A stretch of DNA of 64,000 bases from Parvibaculum sedimenti (GCF_009184905.1 NZ_WESC01000001.1:62001-126000), one strand, 5' to 3'; numbered from the stretch's first letter, positions 40,684 to 49,546 are shown. The notes: generated by a model not told the origin, from the sequence alone. Numbers and translations: made by a program.

Positions 40684-40773
40684 TGGCAGCAAGATCGCGC
40701 GGACTGAAGAATGCCGCGCGCGCCCTTAATGTGTCCGGCGGCTCTGCCGACCGGCGCTCGAATGGAGGATTTC

Positions 40774-41907
40774 ATGAGCGAAGTGCGCCAGATCACCAAA
40801 GACAATGCCTACGACGCCGTCGCTCCCGACGATTTCCCGTCGATGATGGATGTGGACCGCTACGGCGCCCGTTCGACCGCTTTCGACAAGATCATTTCCG
40901 CGACCCATGACCATTTCTGGGATCCGCTGGACACGAAGTACATCGACTTCTCGGAAGGCTTTGACATCGAGAACGAGATGATCCTCCCCGAGGAACTGGT
41001 TCTCGAACTGACACTCCCGAGCTTCCAGGCTCTGACTCAGAAGCAGCGCGTGCGCTTCGCCAATGAGTCGGCCCGCTGGATCCTCTCCGCCATTCTTCAC
41101 GGCGAACAGGGCGCGCTGAACCTCTCCGCCTCGCTCTGCCACATTCTCCGCGATCCGGGCGCTCAGGAATATGCCGCGAACCAGACGCGCGAAGAGGCCC
41201 GCCACGTCACGGCCTTCGCGAAATACGTCCAGGCGCGTTGGGGCAAGCCGCTCCCCGTCGGCCAGACGCTTGGCGATCTCCTCACCGACATCGTCGGCGC
41301 GCCGGAGGTCTACAAGAAGATCGTCGGCATGCAGATGCTGGTCGAAGGCCTCGCCATGGGCGCCTTCGCGATGCTCTACTCGACCGCGCGCGATCCGCTT
41401 CTCGTGAAGCTGACGCAGCTTGTCATGACGGACGAAGCCTTCCACCACAAGTTCGGCAAGATCTGGGCTGACCGCACCATTCCGAAGCTCAGCAAGGAAG
41501 AGCAGGAGATCATTGAGGATTGGGCGGCGTCCTGCTTCCAGACGCTGCTCTTCAACCTCGTGAACCCCGAGCAGAAGAAGATCCTCTATGGCGAGTTCGG
41601 TCTCGACTGGCAGCAGGTCCAGAATGAGATGATCGAGGCGATCTCGGACGAGAAGCGCCGCGAGGACATGAAGCAGTCGACCAACATCTTCCGTGTTCTG
41701 ATCAAGACGCTGCTCAAGGCCGGCATCATCACCGAGCGCACCAAGGCTTTCTATGCGGTCTATGTCGACATGGACGAGCTGAAGGGCGAAGGCGACCGCA
41801 TGGTCGGCGACGACATCGCCGAGGATGGCATCCGCTTCCTCCAGAAGATCAACTTCGGCGCCAATGTGGACGCGCTGCGGAATGTCACGATTTCGGCCGC
41901 CGAATAA
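40774..41907 (+). CDS. Ferritin-like diiron protein 1 (probable oxygenase/oxidase)
   Basis: A 377-residue four-helix-bundle protein with a full diiron ligand set: Glu111 (HGEQGALN), Glu141 and His144 (EEARH), Glu191 (LVEGLA by alignment with the paralogue) and Glu221 with His224 (DEAFHHKF). The E-x30-ExxH repeat spacing is that of diiron oxygenases and desaturases. Substrate unknown; the AurF and acyl-ACP-desaturase families are distant possibilities. It is closely similar to the protein at 43531-44652 over its whole length. The start at 40774 follows GGAGG and matches the paralogue. Confidence 0.85.
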   Translation: MSEVRQITKDNAYDAVAPDDFPSMMDVDRYGARSTAFDKIISATHDHFWDPLDTKYIDFSEGFDIENEMILPEELVLELTLPSFQALTQKQRVRFANESARWILSAILHGEQGALNLSASLCHILRDPGAQEYAANQTREEARHVTAFAKYVQARWGKPLPVGQTLGDLLTDIVGAPEVYKKIVGMQMLVEGLAMGAFAMLYSTARDPLLVKLTQLVMTDEAFHHKFGKIWADRTIPKLSKEEQEIIEDWAASCFQTLLFNLVNPEQKKILYGEFGLDWQQVQNEMIEAISDEKRREDMKQSTNIFRVLIKTLLKAGIITERTKAFYAVYVDMDELKGEGDRMVGDDIAEDGIRFLQKINFGANVDALRNVTISAAE

Positions 41908-41927
41908 TCCGGTCGGGCACGAATGCG

Positions 41928-41958
41928 AAAGGGCGGCTCCATGGAGCCGCCCTTTTTC
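41928..41958 (+). terminator. Terminator after diiron protein 1
   Basis: AAAGGGCGGCTCC / GGAGCCGCCCTTT, a 13-bp stem with an AT centre, then TT and a T-rich tail. Strong. Confidence 0.88.
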
Positions 41959-42027
41959 TTTGTCGATATGCCGGAGCCCAAATTCCTCCCCCTTTTCAGA
42001 GGGAGGAAGAGGCGCTTGCTGAAATGA

Positions 42028-43305
42028 TTAGGCCCGCTTCGGCAGCTGAACCATCAGCTCTTCATAGCCCTTCACGAAGCTCGAATGAACGCGACGGGGT
42101 TCAGAAAGAACTTCAATTGGCTGGTTCGGCCAACGCTTCAGGATTTCTTCCCAGATGATGCGGAGTTGCATCTCGGCGAGGCGGTTGCCGACGCAGCGAT
42201 GAATTCCGAAGCCGAAGGAGATGTGCTGACGCGCACGCGGGCGGTCGATCACGAGTTCGTTCGGATTCTCGATCACCTCGTCGTCGCGGTTGCCCGAGAC
42301 GTACCACATGGCCACCTTGTCGCCCTTGCGGATCTTCTGGCCGCCGAGTTCGACGTCCTGAAGCGCGGTGCGACGCATATAGGCCAGCGGCGTCTGCCAG
42401 CGGATGATTTCCGACACCATGTTCGGCACGATGCCGGGGCCCTGCTCCAGTAGCTTCTTGTACTGGTTCGGGAAGAGGTTCAGCCCGTAAAGGCCGCCCG
42501 AGATCGAGTTACGCGTCGTGTCGTTGCCGCCGACGATGAGGAGGATCAGGTTTCCGAGATACTCCATCTTGTCCATGTTCCGGGTCGACTCGCCATGCGC
42601 CAGCATGGAGATGAGGTCGTTGCCGGGCTCGCGCGCATTGACGCGCTCGTTCCAGAGACCCATGAAATATTCGGCGCATTCGAGCAGTTCGGCGCGGCGC
42701 TGATCTTCGGACTCAATGATTCCCGAATCCGTCGAAGCGGTCGCGACGTCCGACCAGCGGGTCAGCTTGCGGCGCTCCTCGAAGGGGAAGTCGAACAGCG
42801 TGGCGAGCATCTGCGTCGTCAGTTCGATCGAGACGCGATCCACCCAGTTGAAGGGCTCGTTCTCGGGCAGGCTGTCGAGAATCTTGCCCGCGCGTTCACG
42901 GATGAGACCTTCGAGCTTGGCCAGATTGGCCGGAGCGACGATGGGGCTCACGGTCTTGCGCTGGTCGTCATGCTTCGGCGGATCCATCGCAATGAACATG
43001 GGCAGCTTGAAGTCTTCATCCTGGTCGCGCAGCGTGATGCCGCCTTCCGACGAGAAGACTTGATGGTTCGTGTCCACCGAGACGATGTCGTTGTACTTGG
43101 TCACCGACCAGTAGGCGCCGGCATCTTCATTGTGCGGACAATAATGAACGGGCGCTTCCTTGCGGAGGCGCTCGAAATAGGGCCACATCTTGTTGGTGCG
43201 GAACAATTCGGGCTTGGCGACATCGATTTCCGAAAGCGGAATCGAATAGGCCTCTTCAACGGCTTCCGCCGAGCTCAGGCCGGACGTCTTGATGGCAATT
43301 CCCAT
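42028..43305 (-). CDS. CYP153-family cytochrome P450 (alkane terminal hydroxylase)
   Basis: Hydroxylates medium-chain alkanes or fatty acids at the terminal carbon in the CYP153 family. 425 residues. Family marks: GAYWSVTKYNDIVSVDTN, FIAMDPPKHDDQRKTVSP, LIVGGNDTTRNSISGGLYG (I helix), SEIIRWQTPLAYMRRT and the haem loop FGFGIHRCVGNRLAEMQ with Cys371. CYP153 enzymes need a ferredoxin and a reductase; neither is in this window. The start at 43305 follows GGAGGAGAGA. Divergent from diiron protein 2, sharing operator copies 2 and 3. Confidence 0.93.
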   Translation of the reverse strand: MGIAIKTSGLSSAEAVEEAYSIPLSEIDVAKPELFRTNKMWPYFERLRKEAPVHYCPHNEDAGAYWSVTKYNDIVSVDTNHQVFSSEGGITLRDQDEDFKLPMFIAMDPPKHDDQRKTVSPIVAPANLAKLEGLIRERAGKILDSLPENEPFNWVDRVSIELTTQMLATLFDFPFEERRKLTRWSDVATASTDSGIIESEDQRRAELLECAEYFMGLWNERVNAREPGNDLISMLAHGESTRNMDKMEYLGNLILLIVGGNDTTRNSISGGLYGLNLFPNQYKKLLEQGPGIVPNMVSEIIRWQTPLAYMRRTALQDVELGGQKIRKGDKVAMWYVSGNRDDEVIENPNELVIDRPRARQHISFGFGIHRCVGNRLAEMQLRIIWEEILKRWPNQPIEVLSEPRRVHSSFVKGYEELMVQLPKRA

Positions 43306-43378
43306 GGATCTCTCCTCCGTATTTTTATCTTGTTGAGATGAGCATAACCCTTGGGAAGCCTCGCGCCACAAAAAAAGA

Positions 43379-43392
43379 TGACATAGGCGTCA
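43379..43392 (-). promoter_or_regulatory. Shared palindromic operator, copy 2 (CYP153 side)
   Basis: Read on the - strand: TGACGCCTATGTCA then TCTTTTTTT. Arms TGAC/GTCA are perfect. It lies 73 nt upstream of the CYP153 start codon, in the divergent region. Confidence 0.6.
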
Positions 43393-43419
43393 CTTTCATA
43401 TTCAGAGACCCGCGTAAAG

Positions 43420-43447
43420 TTGACGCATCCGTCATTTTCCCTATAGC
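43420..43447 (+). promoter_or_regulatory. Candidate promoter of diiron protein 2
   Basis: TTGACG at 43420-43425 and TATAGC at 43442-43447, spacing 16. If this promoter is real, the overlapping palindrome would be a repressor site. A start further downstream (TAGCTT at 43468) with activation is the alternative. Confidence 0.45.
43421..43434 (+). promoter_or_regulatory. Shared palindromic operator, copy 3 (diiron 2 side)
   Basis: TGACGCATCCGTCA followed by TTTTCC; arms TGACG/CGTCA. It overlaps a -35-like TTGACG at 43420-43425. Confidence 0.65.
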
Positions 43448-43530
43448 CAAGCCCGCCTCGAAATCCCTAGCTTAATTGTGACTTTAGGCGGCGCCTCGGC
43501 GGACCGCCCCAGCCATAGGGAGAAAAGGGT

Positions 43531-44652
43531 ATGACCGAAGCCCGTCAGATTACGAAGGACAACGCCTACGAAGCCGTTTCGCCCGACGATTTCGAAGCGA
43601 TGATGAATGTCGAGCGCTACAACCGCCGCTCCGGCGCCTTCGACAAGATCATCTCGGCGACCCATGACCATTTCTGGGACCCGGTCGACCCCCGCTATAT
43701 CGACTTCAGCGAGCCCTTCGATCAGGAAAACGAGATGATGATCTCGCCCGATCTGGTGCCGGAACTGACGCTTCCCTGCTTCGCGGCCTTGTCCGAGAAG
43801 GAGAAGATCCGCTTCACGAACGAGACGGCGCGCTGGATGATGTCGGCGATCCTTCATGGCGAGCAGGGCGCGCTGAACCTCTCCGCCTCGCTGTGCCACA
43901 TCCTTCTCGATCCGGGCGCGCAGGAATATGCCGCGAACCAGGCGCGCGAAGAGGCCCGCCACGTGACGGCCTTCGCGGCCTATGTGAAATCGCGCTGGGG
44001 CAAGCCGCTTCCGGTCGGCGAGACGCTCGGCAGCCTCCTCTCCGAAATGGTCAATGCCAAGGAGGTCTACAAGAAGATCGTCGGCATGCAGCTCCTCGTC
44101 GAGGGCCTGGCGATGGGCACTTTCGCGACCTTCTTCAACACGGCGCGCGATCCCCTGCTGGTGAAGCTCTGCCAGCTCGCCATGACGGATGAGGCTTTCC
44201 ACCACAAGTTCGGAAAGATCTGGGCTGATCGCACGATCCCGAAGCTCACCCAGGAAGAGCGCGACATCATCGAGGACTGGGCAGCCAATGTCTTCCAGAC
44301 ACTGCTCTTCAACCTCGTGAACCCCGAGCAGAAGAAGGTCATCTATGCCGATTTCGGCCTCGACTGGCGGATCGTACAGGCCGAGATGCTCGAAGCGGTG
44401 ACGGACGAAGATCGTCGCGAAGGCATGAAGGATGCTGCCAACGTCTTCCGCGTTCTGGTGAAAACGCTGCTCAAGGCGGGCATCATCACCGACCGCACCA
44501 AGGCATTCTATGCGATCTATGTCGATATGGACGAGCTGAAGAACGAAGACGACCGCATGGTCGGCGATGATATCGCAGAGCAGGGCATCGCCTTTCTCAA
44601 GACCGTCAATTTCGGCGCGAAGAAGACCGCCCAGACAGTCGCTGCTGAATAA
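43531..44652 (+). CDS. Ferritin-like diiron protein 2 (paralogue of 40774-41907)
   Basis: A 373-residue protein, nearly collinear with diiron protein 1. Ligands: Glu111, Glu141, His144, Glu191, Glu221 and His224. The blocks HGEQGALNLSASLCHIL, EEARHVTAFA and FHHKFGKIWADRTIPKL are identical or nearly so in both copies. Differences lie mainly near residues 60-95 and the C-terminus (AKKTAQTVAAE). Probably a diiron oxygenase or oxidase of unknown substrate acting with CYP153. The ribosome site AGGGAGAAAAGGG is strong. Confidence 0.85.
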   Translation: MTEARQITKDNAYEAVSPDDFEAMMNVERYNRRSGAFDKIISATHDHFWDPVDPRYIDFSEPFDQENEMMISPDLVPELTLPCFAALSEKEKIRFTNETARWMMSAILHGEQGALNLSASLCHILLDPGAQEYAANQAREEARHVTAFAAYVKSRWGKPLPVGETLGSLLSEMVNAKEVYKKIVGMQLLVEGLAMGTFATFFNTARDPLLVKLCQLAMTDEAFHHKFGKIWADRTIPKLTQEERDIIEDWAANVFQTLLFNLVNPEQKKVIYADFGLDWRIVQAEMLEAVTDEDRREGMKDAANVFRVLVKTLLKAGIITDRTKAFYAIYVDMDELKNEDDRMVGDDIAEQGIAFLKTVNFGAKKTAQTVAAE

Positions 44653-44679
44653 AAACGCGGAGACGCCAAGGCAAGGCGA

Positions 44680-44706
44680 GGGCGGTCCTTCGGGGCCGCC
44701 CTTTTT
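44680..44706 (+). terminator. Terminator after diiron protein 2
   Basis: GGGCGGTCC-TTCG-GGGCCGCCC (one G-T pair) followed by TTTTTT. Confidence 0.88.
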
Positions 44707-44743
44707 TGTCTCGTCGCGATGGGCGGGCTGATAGAGTCGGCCC

Positions 44744-45667
44744 ATGTTCGACCAATCCACAAGCGATGCCTTTCAGGCAAAGATCGCCGAAAAACTCGAA
44801 AATCTTCCATCCCCGCCCTGGCGTCTCGTCAGCGAGGGACTGTGGGGCAGCGTCTACGATCTCGGCGACGGCACGGTGCTGAAGCTGACCCGCCGGCATG
44901 GCGGGCTCGGGACCGGCGAGAGCAAGATCATCCGCGAAGCGGCCGCCTTGCGGCTGCTCGATGGCTTCTCGGGTCCTCGGCTCCGCGCACCGAAGCTCAT
45001 CGGGCAGGGGCTCTGGGACGATCCCTGGGGGTTCGGCAGCACCTATTCAGGTCCACCGCTTGCGGGCTGGCTCAGGTGCGAATTGATGCCCGGACGTCAT
45101 ATGGAGGAGGCAGGTTTCTTCGGTCGTGCCTCCGGCGACAGGGACCGCTTCGGCGAGGATCTCGGCGCGGCGATCGCCGATTTTCATCGCCTGACAGGCT
45201 CGTTGGTGCCCGACGCCGCGAAGCTCGGCGACAGTCTGATGCGAAGCCTCGACGAGGCGATGACGCGCATCAGCGCGGCGGAGCAGCGCCGCAAGCTCGA
45301 CGCGCTGAAAGAGGCGTGGCGCCGTGACGCGCCCGCGCCCGTTTTTTTGCATGGCGACCTCAATCTCTCCAATGTGCTCGAAGAGCGTCGAGATGGTCTT
45401 GCTTTCATCGACTTCGCGGAAGCCGGCGTCGGCGCGCCGGAAGCCGATCTCAGGCATTTCGAAAATGCAGGGCCGCTCCGTGATGCCATTTTCCGCGGCT
45501 ATGCTGCGGCCTCGGGCGCGAGCCCCAATCTTCCGCGCTACCGGCTCGCGGTTGCCGTCAATGCGGCCGTTTCGCTGGCACTCGGCGGCGAGAGCGGCCA
45601 TCCGCGCGAAGGGCTTCGCCGCCGCCAATGGCTCGACGAGGCGCTGGCACAGGCCGGGATAGATTGA
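44744..45667 (+). CDS. Aminoglycoside phosphotransferase (APH) family kinase
   Basis: Small-molecule kinase fold, 307 residues. VFLHGDLNLSNVLE is the catalytic loop and LAFIDFAEAGVGAPEADL the metal-binding Asp loop. The N-terminal part has a Gly-rich strand and Lys (GSVYDLGDGTVLKLTRR). Despite the name, most chromosomal members are not antibiotic resistance genes; relatives act on homoserine, choline or unknown metabolites. The downstream mmcB gene lies about 40 nt away. Confidence 0.85.
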   Translation: MFDQSTSDAFQAKIAEKLENLPSPPWRLVSEGLWGSVYDLGDGTVLKLTRRHGGLGTGESKIIREAAALRLLDGFSGPRLRAPKLIGQGLWDDPWGFGSTYSGPPLAGWLRCELMPGRHMEEAGFFGRASGDRDRFGEDLGAAIADFHRLTGSLVPDAAKLGDSLMRSLDEAMTRISAAEQRRKLDALKEAWRRDAPAPVFLHGDLNLSNVLEERRDGLAFIDFAEAGVGAPEADLRHFENAGPLRDAIFRGYAAASGASPNLPRYRLAVAVNAAVSLALGGESGHPREGLRRRQWLDEALAQAGID

Positions 45668-45708
45668 CGCCTTGAAGACTCCATCGGCCAAAGCGTAGCT
45701 TGAGCCCC

Positions 45709-46185
45709 ATGGCCAATTTCAGCGACGAAACAGAGGACTCATTCCGCCTCTTTGACGGGCGTCAATCCGCAACGGCGGCCGCCGTGCAGCGCGGTTGCGG
45801 TCGTCTTCTCGCGCAGATGAACTATGCAGCGCTTACCGAACTCACGCTCGCTACGGGCCGCCGCGCCGACATCATTGCGCTGGGCCCCAAGGGCGAGATC
45901 ATCATCATCGAAATCAAGTCGAGCCTCACCGACTATCTGACGGATGGAAAGTGGGAAGACTATCTCGACTTTTGCGACCGCTTCTTTTTCGCCGTGCCGC
46001 CGGATTTTCCGCGCGAGGTCATCCCGCTCGATGTCGGCCTCATCATCGCTGACAAGTACGATGCGGAAATCCTGCGCGAAGGAGAGCATGACGTGCAGCT
46101 GCCCGCCGCCCGACGAAAGGCGCTGACGCTGCAATACGCCCGCGTCGCCGCGAGGCGCGTGTTCCGGATTCTGGATGTGGAGTGA
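45709..46185 (+). CDS. mmcB: MmcB family DNA repair protein (DUF1052)
   Basis: Alphaproteobacterial protein of 158 residues, implicated in DNA-damage response in Caulobacter. The core GRRADIIALGPKGEIIIIEIKSS carries the Asp...Glu-x-Lys arrangement of PD-(D/E)XK nucleases, followed by DFCDRFFFAVPPDFP. The start at 45709 is preferred over a TTG 9 nt upstream. Convergent with regA, stopping 3 nt from it. Confidence 0.88.
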   Translation: MANFSDETEDSFRLFDGRQSATAAAVQRGCGRLLAQMNYAALTELTLATGRRADIIALGPKGEIIIIEIKSSLTDYLTDGKWEDYLDFCDRFFFAVPPDFPREVIPLDVGLIIADKYDAEILREGEHDVQLPAARRKALTLQYARVAARRVFRILDVE

Positions 46186-46188
46186 CGC

Positions 46189-46758
46189 TTACTTCGGCGC
46201 GCGCTTGGCGAGAATGCGCTGCAACGTCCGGCGATGCATGTTGAGCCGGCGGGCCGTCTCGGAAACATTGCGGTCGCAGAGTTCATAGACACGCTGAATG
46301 TGTTCCCACCGCACGCGATCCGCCGACATCGGATTTTCGGGCGGCGGCGCCTTGTCGCCGGTCTTGGCGAGCAGCGCGGCTTCGATGGCGTCGGCATCGG
46401 ACGGCTTGGCGAGATAGTCCACCGCGCCGAGCTTCACGGCGGCGACCGCTGTCGCGATATTGCCGTAGCCCGTCAGCACGACGATGCGCGCCTCGGGCCG
46501 TGCCTCCTGCATGGCGGCGACGACGTCGAGACCGTTGCCGTCTTCGAGGCGCAGGTCGACGACGGCGAAGCCCGGCTTTTTCGCGCGGGCCTGTTCGCGG
46601 CCTTCCTTGATCGTGTTCGCGGTCGTGACTTCATAGCCGCGCGCTTCCATGGCGCGGGCGAGGCGTGTCAGGAACGGCACGTCGTCATCGACGAGAAGGA
46701 GTGTCTTGTCTTCGGGAATGAAAGGCGCTGCGCCCTGATCCTCGATTTTCTCCGCCAT
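46189..46758 (-). CDS. regA: Response regulator RegA/ActR type
   Basis: Global redox response regulator of Alphaproteobacteria, partner of RegB. 189 residues: receiver with phosphoacceptor Asp68 (FAVVDLRLEDGNGLDV), Thr in VVLTGYGNIATA and Lys in YLAKPSDAD. The short C-terminal Fis-type helix-turn-helix VYELCDRNVSETARRLNMHRRTLQRILAKRAPK is the strongly conserved RegA signature. An upstream ATG at 46785 is also in frame. It lies 138 nt after the RegB gene on the same strand. Confidence 0.93.
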   Translation of the reverse strand: MAEKIEDQGAAPFIPEDKTLLLVDDDVPFLTRLARAMEARGYEVTTANTIKEGREQARAKKPGFAVVDLRLEDGNGLDVVAAMQEARPEARIVVLTGYGNIATAVAAVKLGAVDYLAKPSDADAIEAALLAKTGDKAPPPENPMSADRVRWEHIQRVYELCDRNVSETARRLNMHRRTLQRILAKRAPK

Positions 46759-46896
46759 GTGCTGCACGCTCTCTCTTCCTTCCATTTCGAAATGGCAGGC
46801 GCCGCCAACCTGTTTCGACTGCCGGATTTTAGGCCTTCCTGCGGCAATAGGCCAACTCAGGGAAAATCCCTATGTCAGGCTTGGCTTAGGCCCGCT

Positions 46897-48285
46897 TCAG
46901 GCAGGCATCGGAAAGGCTGATTCGGCCTCGATGGCCTGACGAGGCCAGACTACCTTGACCAGCGCACCCTGCTTGCCATCCGTGCGATTGGAGATTTCGA
47001 CCTTGGCGCGTGAGCGTTCGAGCAGTGTTTTCGCAATGAAGAAGCCGAGTCCCATGCCTTCGTGCTCGCTGCCCGGCTCGTTTGAGCGCGCGGCGCGTGG
47101 CCGTGTCGTGACATAGGGTTCGCCGATCTTCTCGATGACGTCGGGCGCGAAGCCCGGCCCGTCATCCATGATGGAAATGGCGATGTTGCGGTGGTCGTAT
47201 ACAACGGTCACGGCGACCTCGGCATGGGCGAAGTCGGCGGCGTTCTCGATGAAGTTGCCAAGGCCGTAGAGGATTTCGGGGCGGCGCCAGATTTCGGGTT
47301 CCGGCACATCCGGTTCACCCGCCTCGACGGAAATTCTGAAGGCCACATCCATGTCGCGGTGGGGTTTGACGATTTCGTCGAGCAGCACATGGAGCGGCAG
47401 GCGCGAATACAGCGCGTCCTCGCCCTTCGGTTCGCGCGAGAGCTTCGACAGGATGTCCTTGCAGCGCTCTGCCTGGCTGCGCAGCAGTTCGAGATCTTCC
47501 TCCATCTCCTTGGGGCTCAATCCGCCGCGCTGCAATTCCTTGGCGACGAGCGAGATGGTGCCGAGCGGCGTGCCGAGTTCATGGGCGGCGGCGGCGGCGA
47601 GGCCGTCGAGCGCGGAAAGACGCTGCGCGCGGGCCAGCACGAACTGCGTCGCCGACAGCGCCGCCGACATGCGCCGAGACTCCTGCGAGATGCGCCAGGC
47701 ATAGGCGGCCATGAAGCCGAGGCCGAGGGAGATCGCGGTCCAGTGGCCGACGATATAGAGCGAGGGAATGTTGATCGGCTCGCCCGGCTGCCAGGGCAGT
47801 GGCATGTGGAAGAAGGCAAGCAGCGTCACATAGACGAAGGAGAGCGAGAGCAGCGCAATGGTGCTGCGGAGCGAAAGCGTCGTCGCAGAAATCGTCACCG
47901 GCGCCATGAAGAGGAGCGCGAAGGGGTTCTGCAACCCGCCAGTAAGGAAGAGCAGCACCGCAAGCTCCATCAGGTCAATGGCGAAGTAGACGGCGGCCTG
48001 CCAGTCGGGCAGGCGCACGGTCGTGCGGTAGCGATGCGTAAGGAAGACGTTGAGCCATGCGGAGGCGGCAATCGCCGTCAGGCAAAGGCCGAGCGGTAGC
48101 GGAAACCTGAAGCCGAAATGAACGATGAGAATGGCCGCGAGCTGGCCGCCAAGCGCCAGCCAGCGCAGCAGCACCAGCGTCTGCAGACGTACACGGCCCG
48201 CTTCGGAGCCGACATCCGCATTTCCACTGGCGAGGAAACGCCGCCTCAGCCAGTCCATGCTCCCGCGGTCTTCGACAATAGCCAT
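46897..48285 (-). CDS. regB: Sensor histidine kinase RegB/ActS type
   Basis: Membrane sensor kinase of 462 residues that signals respiratory redox state. Six hydrophobic segments fill residues ~35-200. The quinone-contact motif GGLQNPF is at 116-122, the phosphorylated His is His235 in AAAHELGTPLGTI, and the redox Cys is Cys275 in QAERCKDIL. Catalytic ATPase boxes read NFIENAADFA, DDGPGF and GMGLGFFIAK. All known redox-sensing features of RegB are retained. RegA follows downstream. Confidence 0.93.
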   Translation of the reverse strand: MAIVEDRGSMDWLRRRFLASGNADVGSEAGRVRLQTLVLLRWLALGGQLAAILIVHFGFRFPLPLGLCLTAIAASAWLNVFLTHRYRTTVRLPDWQAAVYFAIDLMELAVLLFLTGGLQNPFALLFMAPVTISATTLSLRSTIALLSLSFVYVTLLAFFHMPLPWQPGEPINIPSLYIVGHWTAISLGLGFMAAYAWRISQESRRMSAALSATQFVLARAQRLSALDGLAAAAAHELGTPLGTISLVAKELQRGGLSPKEMEEDLELLRSQAERCKDILSKLSREPKGEDALYSRLPLHVLLDEIVKPHRDMDVAFRISVEAGEPDVPEPEIWRRPEILYGLGNFIENAADFAHAEVAVTVVYDHRNIAISIMDDGPGFAPDVIEKIGEPYVTTRPRAARSNEPGSEHEGMGLGFFIAKTLLERSRAKVEISNRTDGKQGALVKVVWPRQAIEAESAFPMPA

Positions 48286-48376
48286 GATGATTTCCCGTCT
48301 CGTTCGGCCGGGAGTGTAGCGTGGCGCGCGCGCTGTCTCATCTACGCAAAGTTACGCAGTCGCCGAGCGGAGGGGT

Positions 48377-49477
48377 TCACTCGTTCGAGGGCCAACCCTT
48401 GAGCCGCCGCGTCTCGCCGATCGACATGATCCAGACATCGTTGGGTGCGAAGCCCTTTTCGGCGCCCGCCTTGAGAAAGCGCTCTGGCGGCTCGAATGGC
48501 GGCTCGACGGTGAGAAGCACCGTTCCCCAATGCATGCCGACGACACGTCGCGCCTTGAGGTCGAGGCCCATCTGCACCGCCTCTTCGGGGTTCGCATGGG
48601 AGGCCTTCATCATGGCGCGGGGCTCGTAGGCGCCGATGCCGAGCAGCGCGGTGTCGAAGGGGCCGTATTGTTCGCCAATCTCCTTGAAGACGGAGGCATA
48701 GCCCGAGTCGCCGCCGAAGAAGAGCTTGTGGTCTTTGCTTTCGAGCGCGAAGCCCGCCCAGAGCGTGCGGTTGGTGTCGAGCCCCGTGCGGCGCGACCAG
48801 TGAACCACGGGCAGCGCCGTGACCGTCACGCCCTTGATCTTGTGGCTCTGGTGCCAGTCGAGTTCGACGACATTGGGAAAACCGCGCTCATGAAAGAAGG
48901 AGGCAAGTCTCAGCGGCACGACCACCGTCATGTGCGACTTGTTCGGCAGCCGCGCCAGCGCGCGCTCGTCGAGATGATCGTAATGATTGTGGCTGACGAT
49001 GAGCAGGTCGATGCGCGGCAACTCGGACATGGGGATGCCGCATTTGACGAAGCGGCGGGGCCCCAGGCCTGCCGGGCCGGCATAGGTGGTCAGATAGGGA
49101 TCGGTGAGCACATTGAGCCCGCCGATGCGAATGAGAAAGGCGGCATGGCCGAGCCAGGTGAGGAAATCGCCCGGGGCTTCCACGTGCTCGTCCAGCACGC
49201 GCACTGCATCGGCGCGTGGCACCACATGGCCTTCGGGAATATCGACCTTGCGCACGCCCATCTTCAGCATTTCGAGGAAGAAGGGGCCTGCATGCTTCAG
49301 CCGCCCGAGGCTGCGCTTCGGCGCGCCCTTCGGGTTGCGGAAAGTGCCATCGGGCAAATGGTGGAAGGGCCGGGGGGGCATCTCACCATCCCTGCGCGCC
49401 TCATCTTCGGGCGTGCGTCTGCGGCGGACCCTGGCAGCGATCCGGGCAACACGGGGCGATTTCTCGGAAATGTCCAT
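48377..49477 (-). CDS. MBL-fold metallohydrolase (NAPE-PLD/UlaG-like)
   Basis: A 366-residue metallo-beta-lactamase-fold enzyme. The metal motif is LIVSHNHYDHLDERAL, with preceding TWLGHAAFLIRIGG and TDPYL, further His in LPVVHWSRR, Asp in FFGGDSGYA and the last His in VVGMHWGTV. This set matches NAPE-hydrolysing phospholipase D-like and UlaG-like proteins. Substrate unknown. No signal peptide: the long basic N-terminus (ARVRRRRTPEDEARRD) may be dispensable, as an in-frame ATG lies at residue 33. Confidence 0.88.
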   Translation of the reverse strand: MDISEKSPRVARIAARVRRRRTPEDEARRDGEMPPRPFHHLPDGTFRNPKGAPKRSLGRLKHAGPFFLEMLKMGVRKVDIPEGHVVPRADAVRVLDEHVEAPGDFLTWLGHAAFLIRIGGLNVLTDPYLTTYAGPAGLGPRRFVKCGIPMSELPRIDLLIVSHNHYDHLDERALARLPNKSHMTVVVPLRLASFFHERGFPNVVELDWHQSHKIKGVTVTALPVVHWSRRTGLDTNRTLWAGFALESKDHKLFFGGDSGYASVFKEIGEQYGPFDTALLGIGAYEPRAMMKASHANPEEAVQMGLDLKARRVVGMHWGTVLLTVEPPFEPPERFLKAGAEKGFAPNDVWIMSIGETRRLKGWPSNE

Positions 49478-49546
49478 CTTCCCTCAAAGATAGGGTGGCT
49501 CGGGGCCTTCGCAAAGGCCCTGCCGGAAAAGAGGGAAAATCGAGGC

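Larger units (their letters stand above)
40279..40773. other. Divergent control region between RND exporter and diiron protein 1
   Basis: 495 bases without a gene. Contents: GTAATCC-GGCA-GGATTAC at 40469-40486, ACAATT-TAC-AATTGT at 40595-40609 in an AT-rich patch, the shared palindrome at 40635-40648, and a promoter at 40656-40683. Each inverted repeat is a possible operator; only the 40635 copy recurs elsewhere in the window. Confidence 0.6.

Noticed and set aside
44744-45667. Possible aminoglycoside resistance gene
   Set aside because: Only the APH fold is shared; no feature of known resistance enzymes and a chromosomal housekeeping context.
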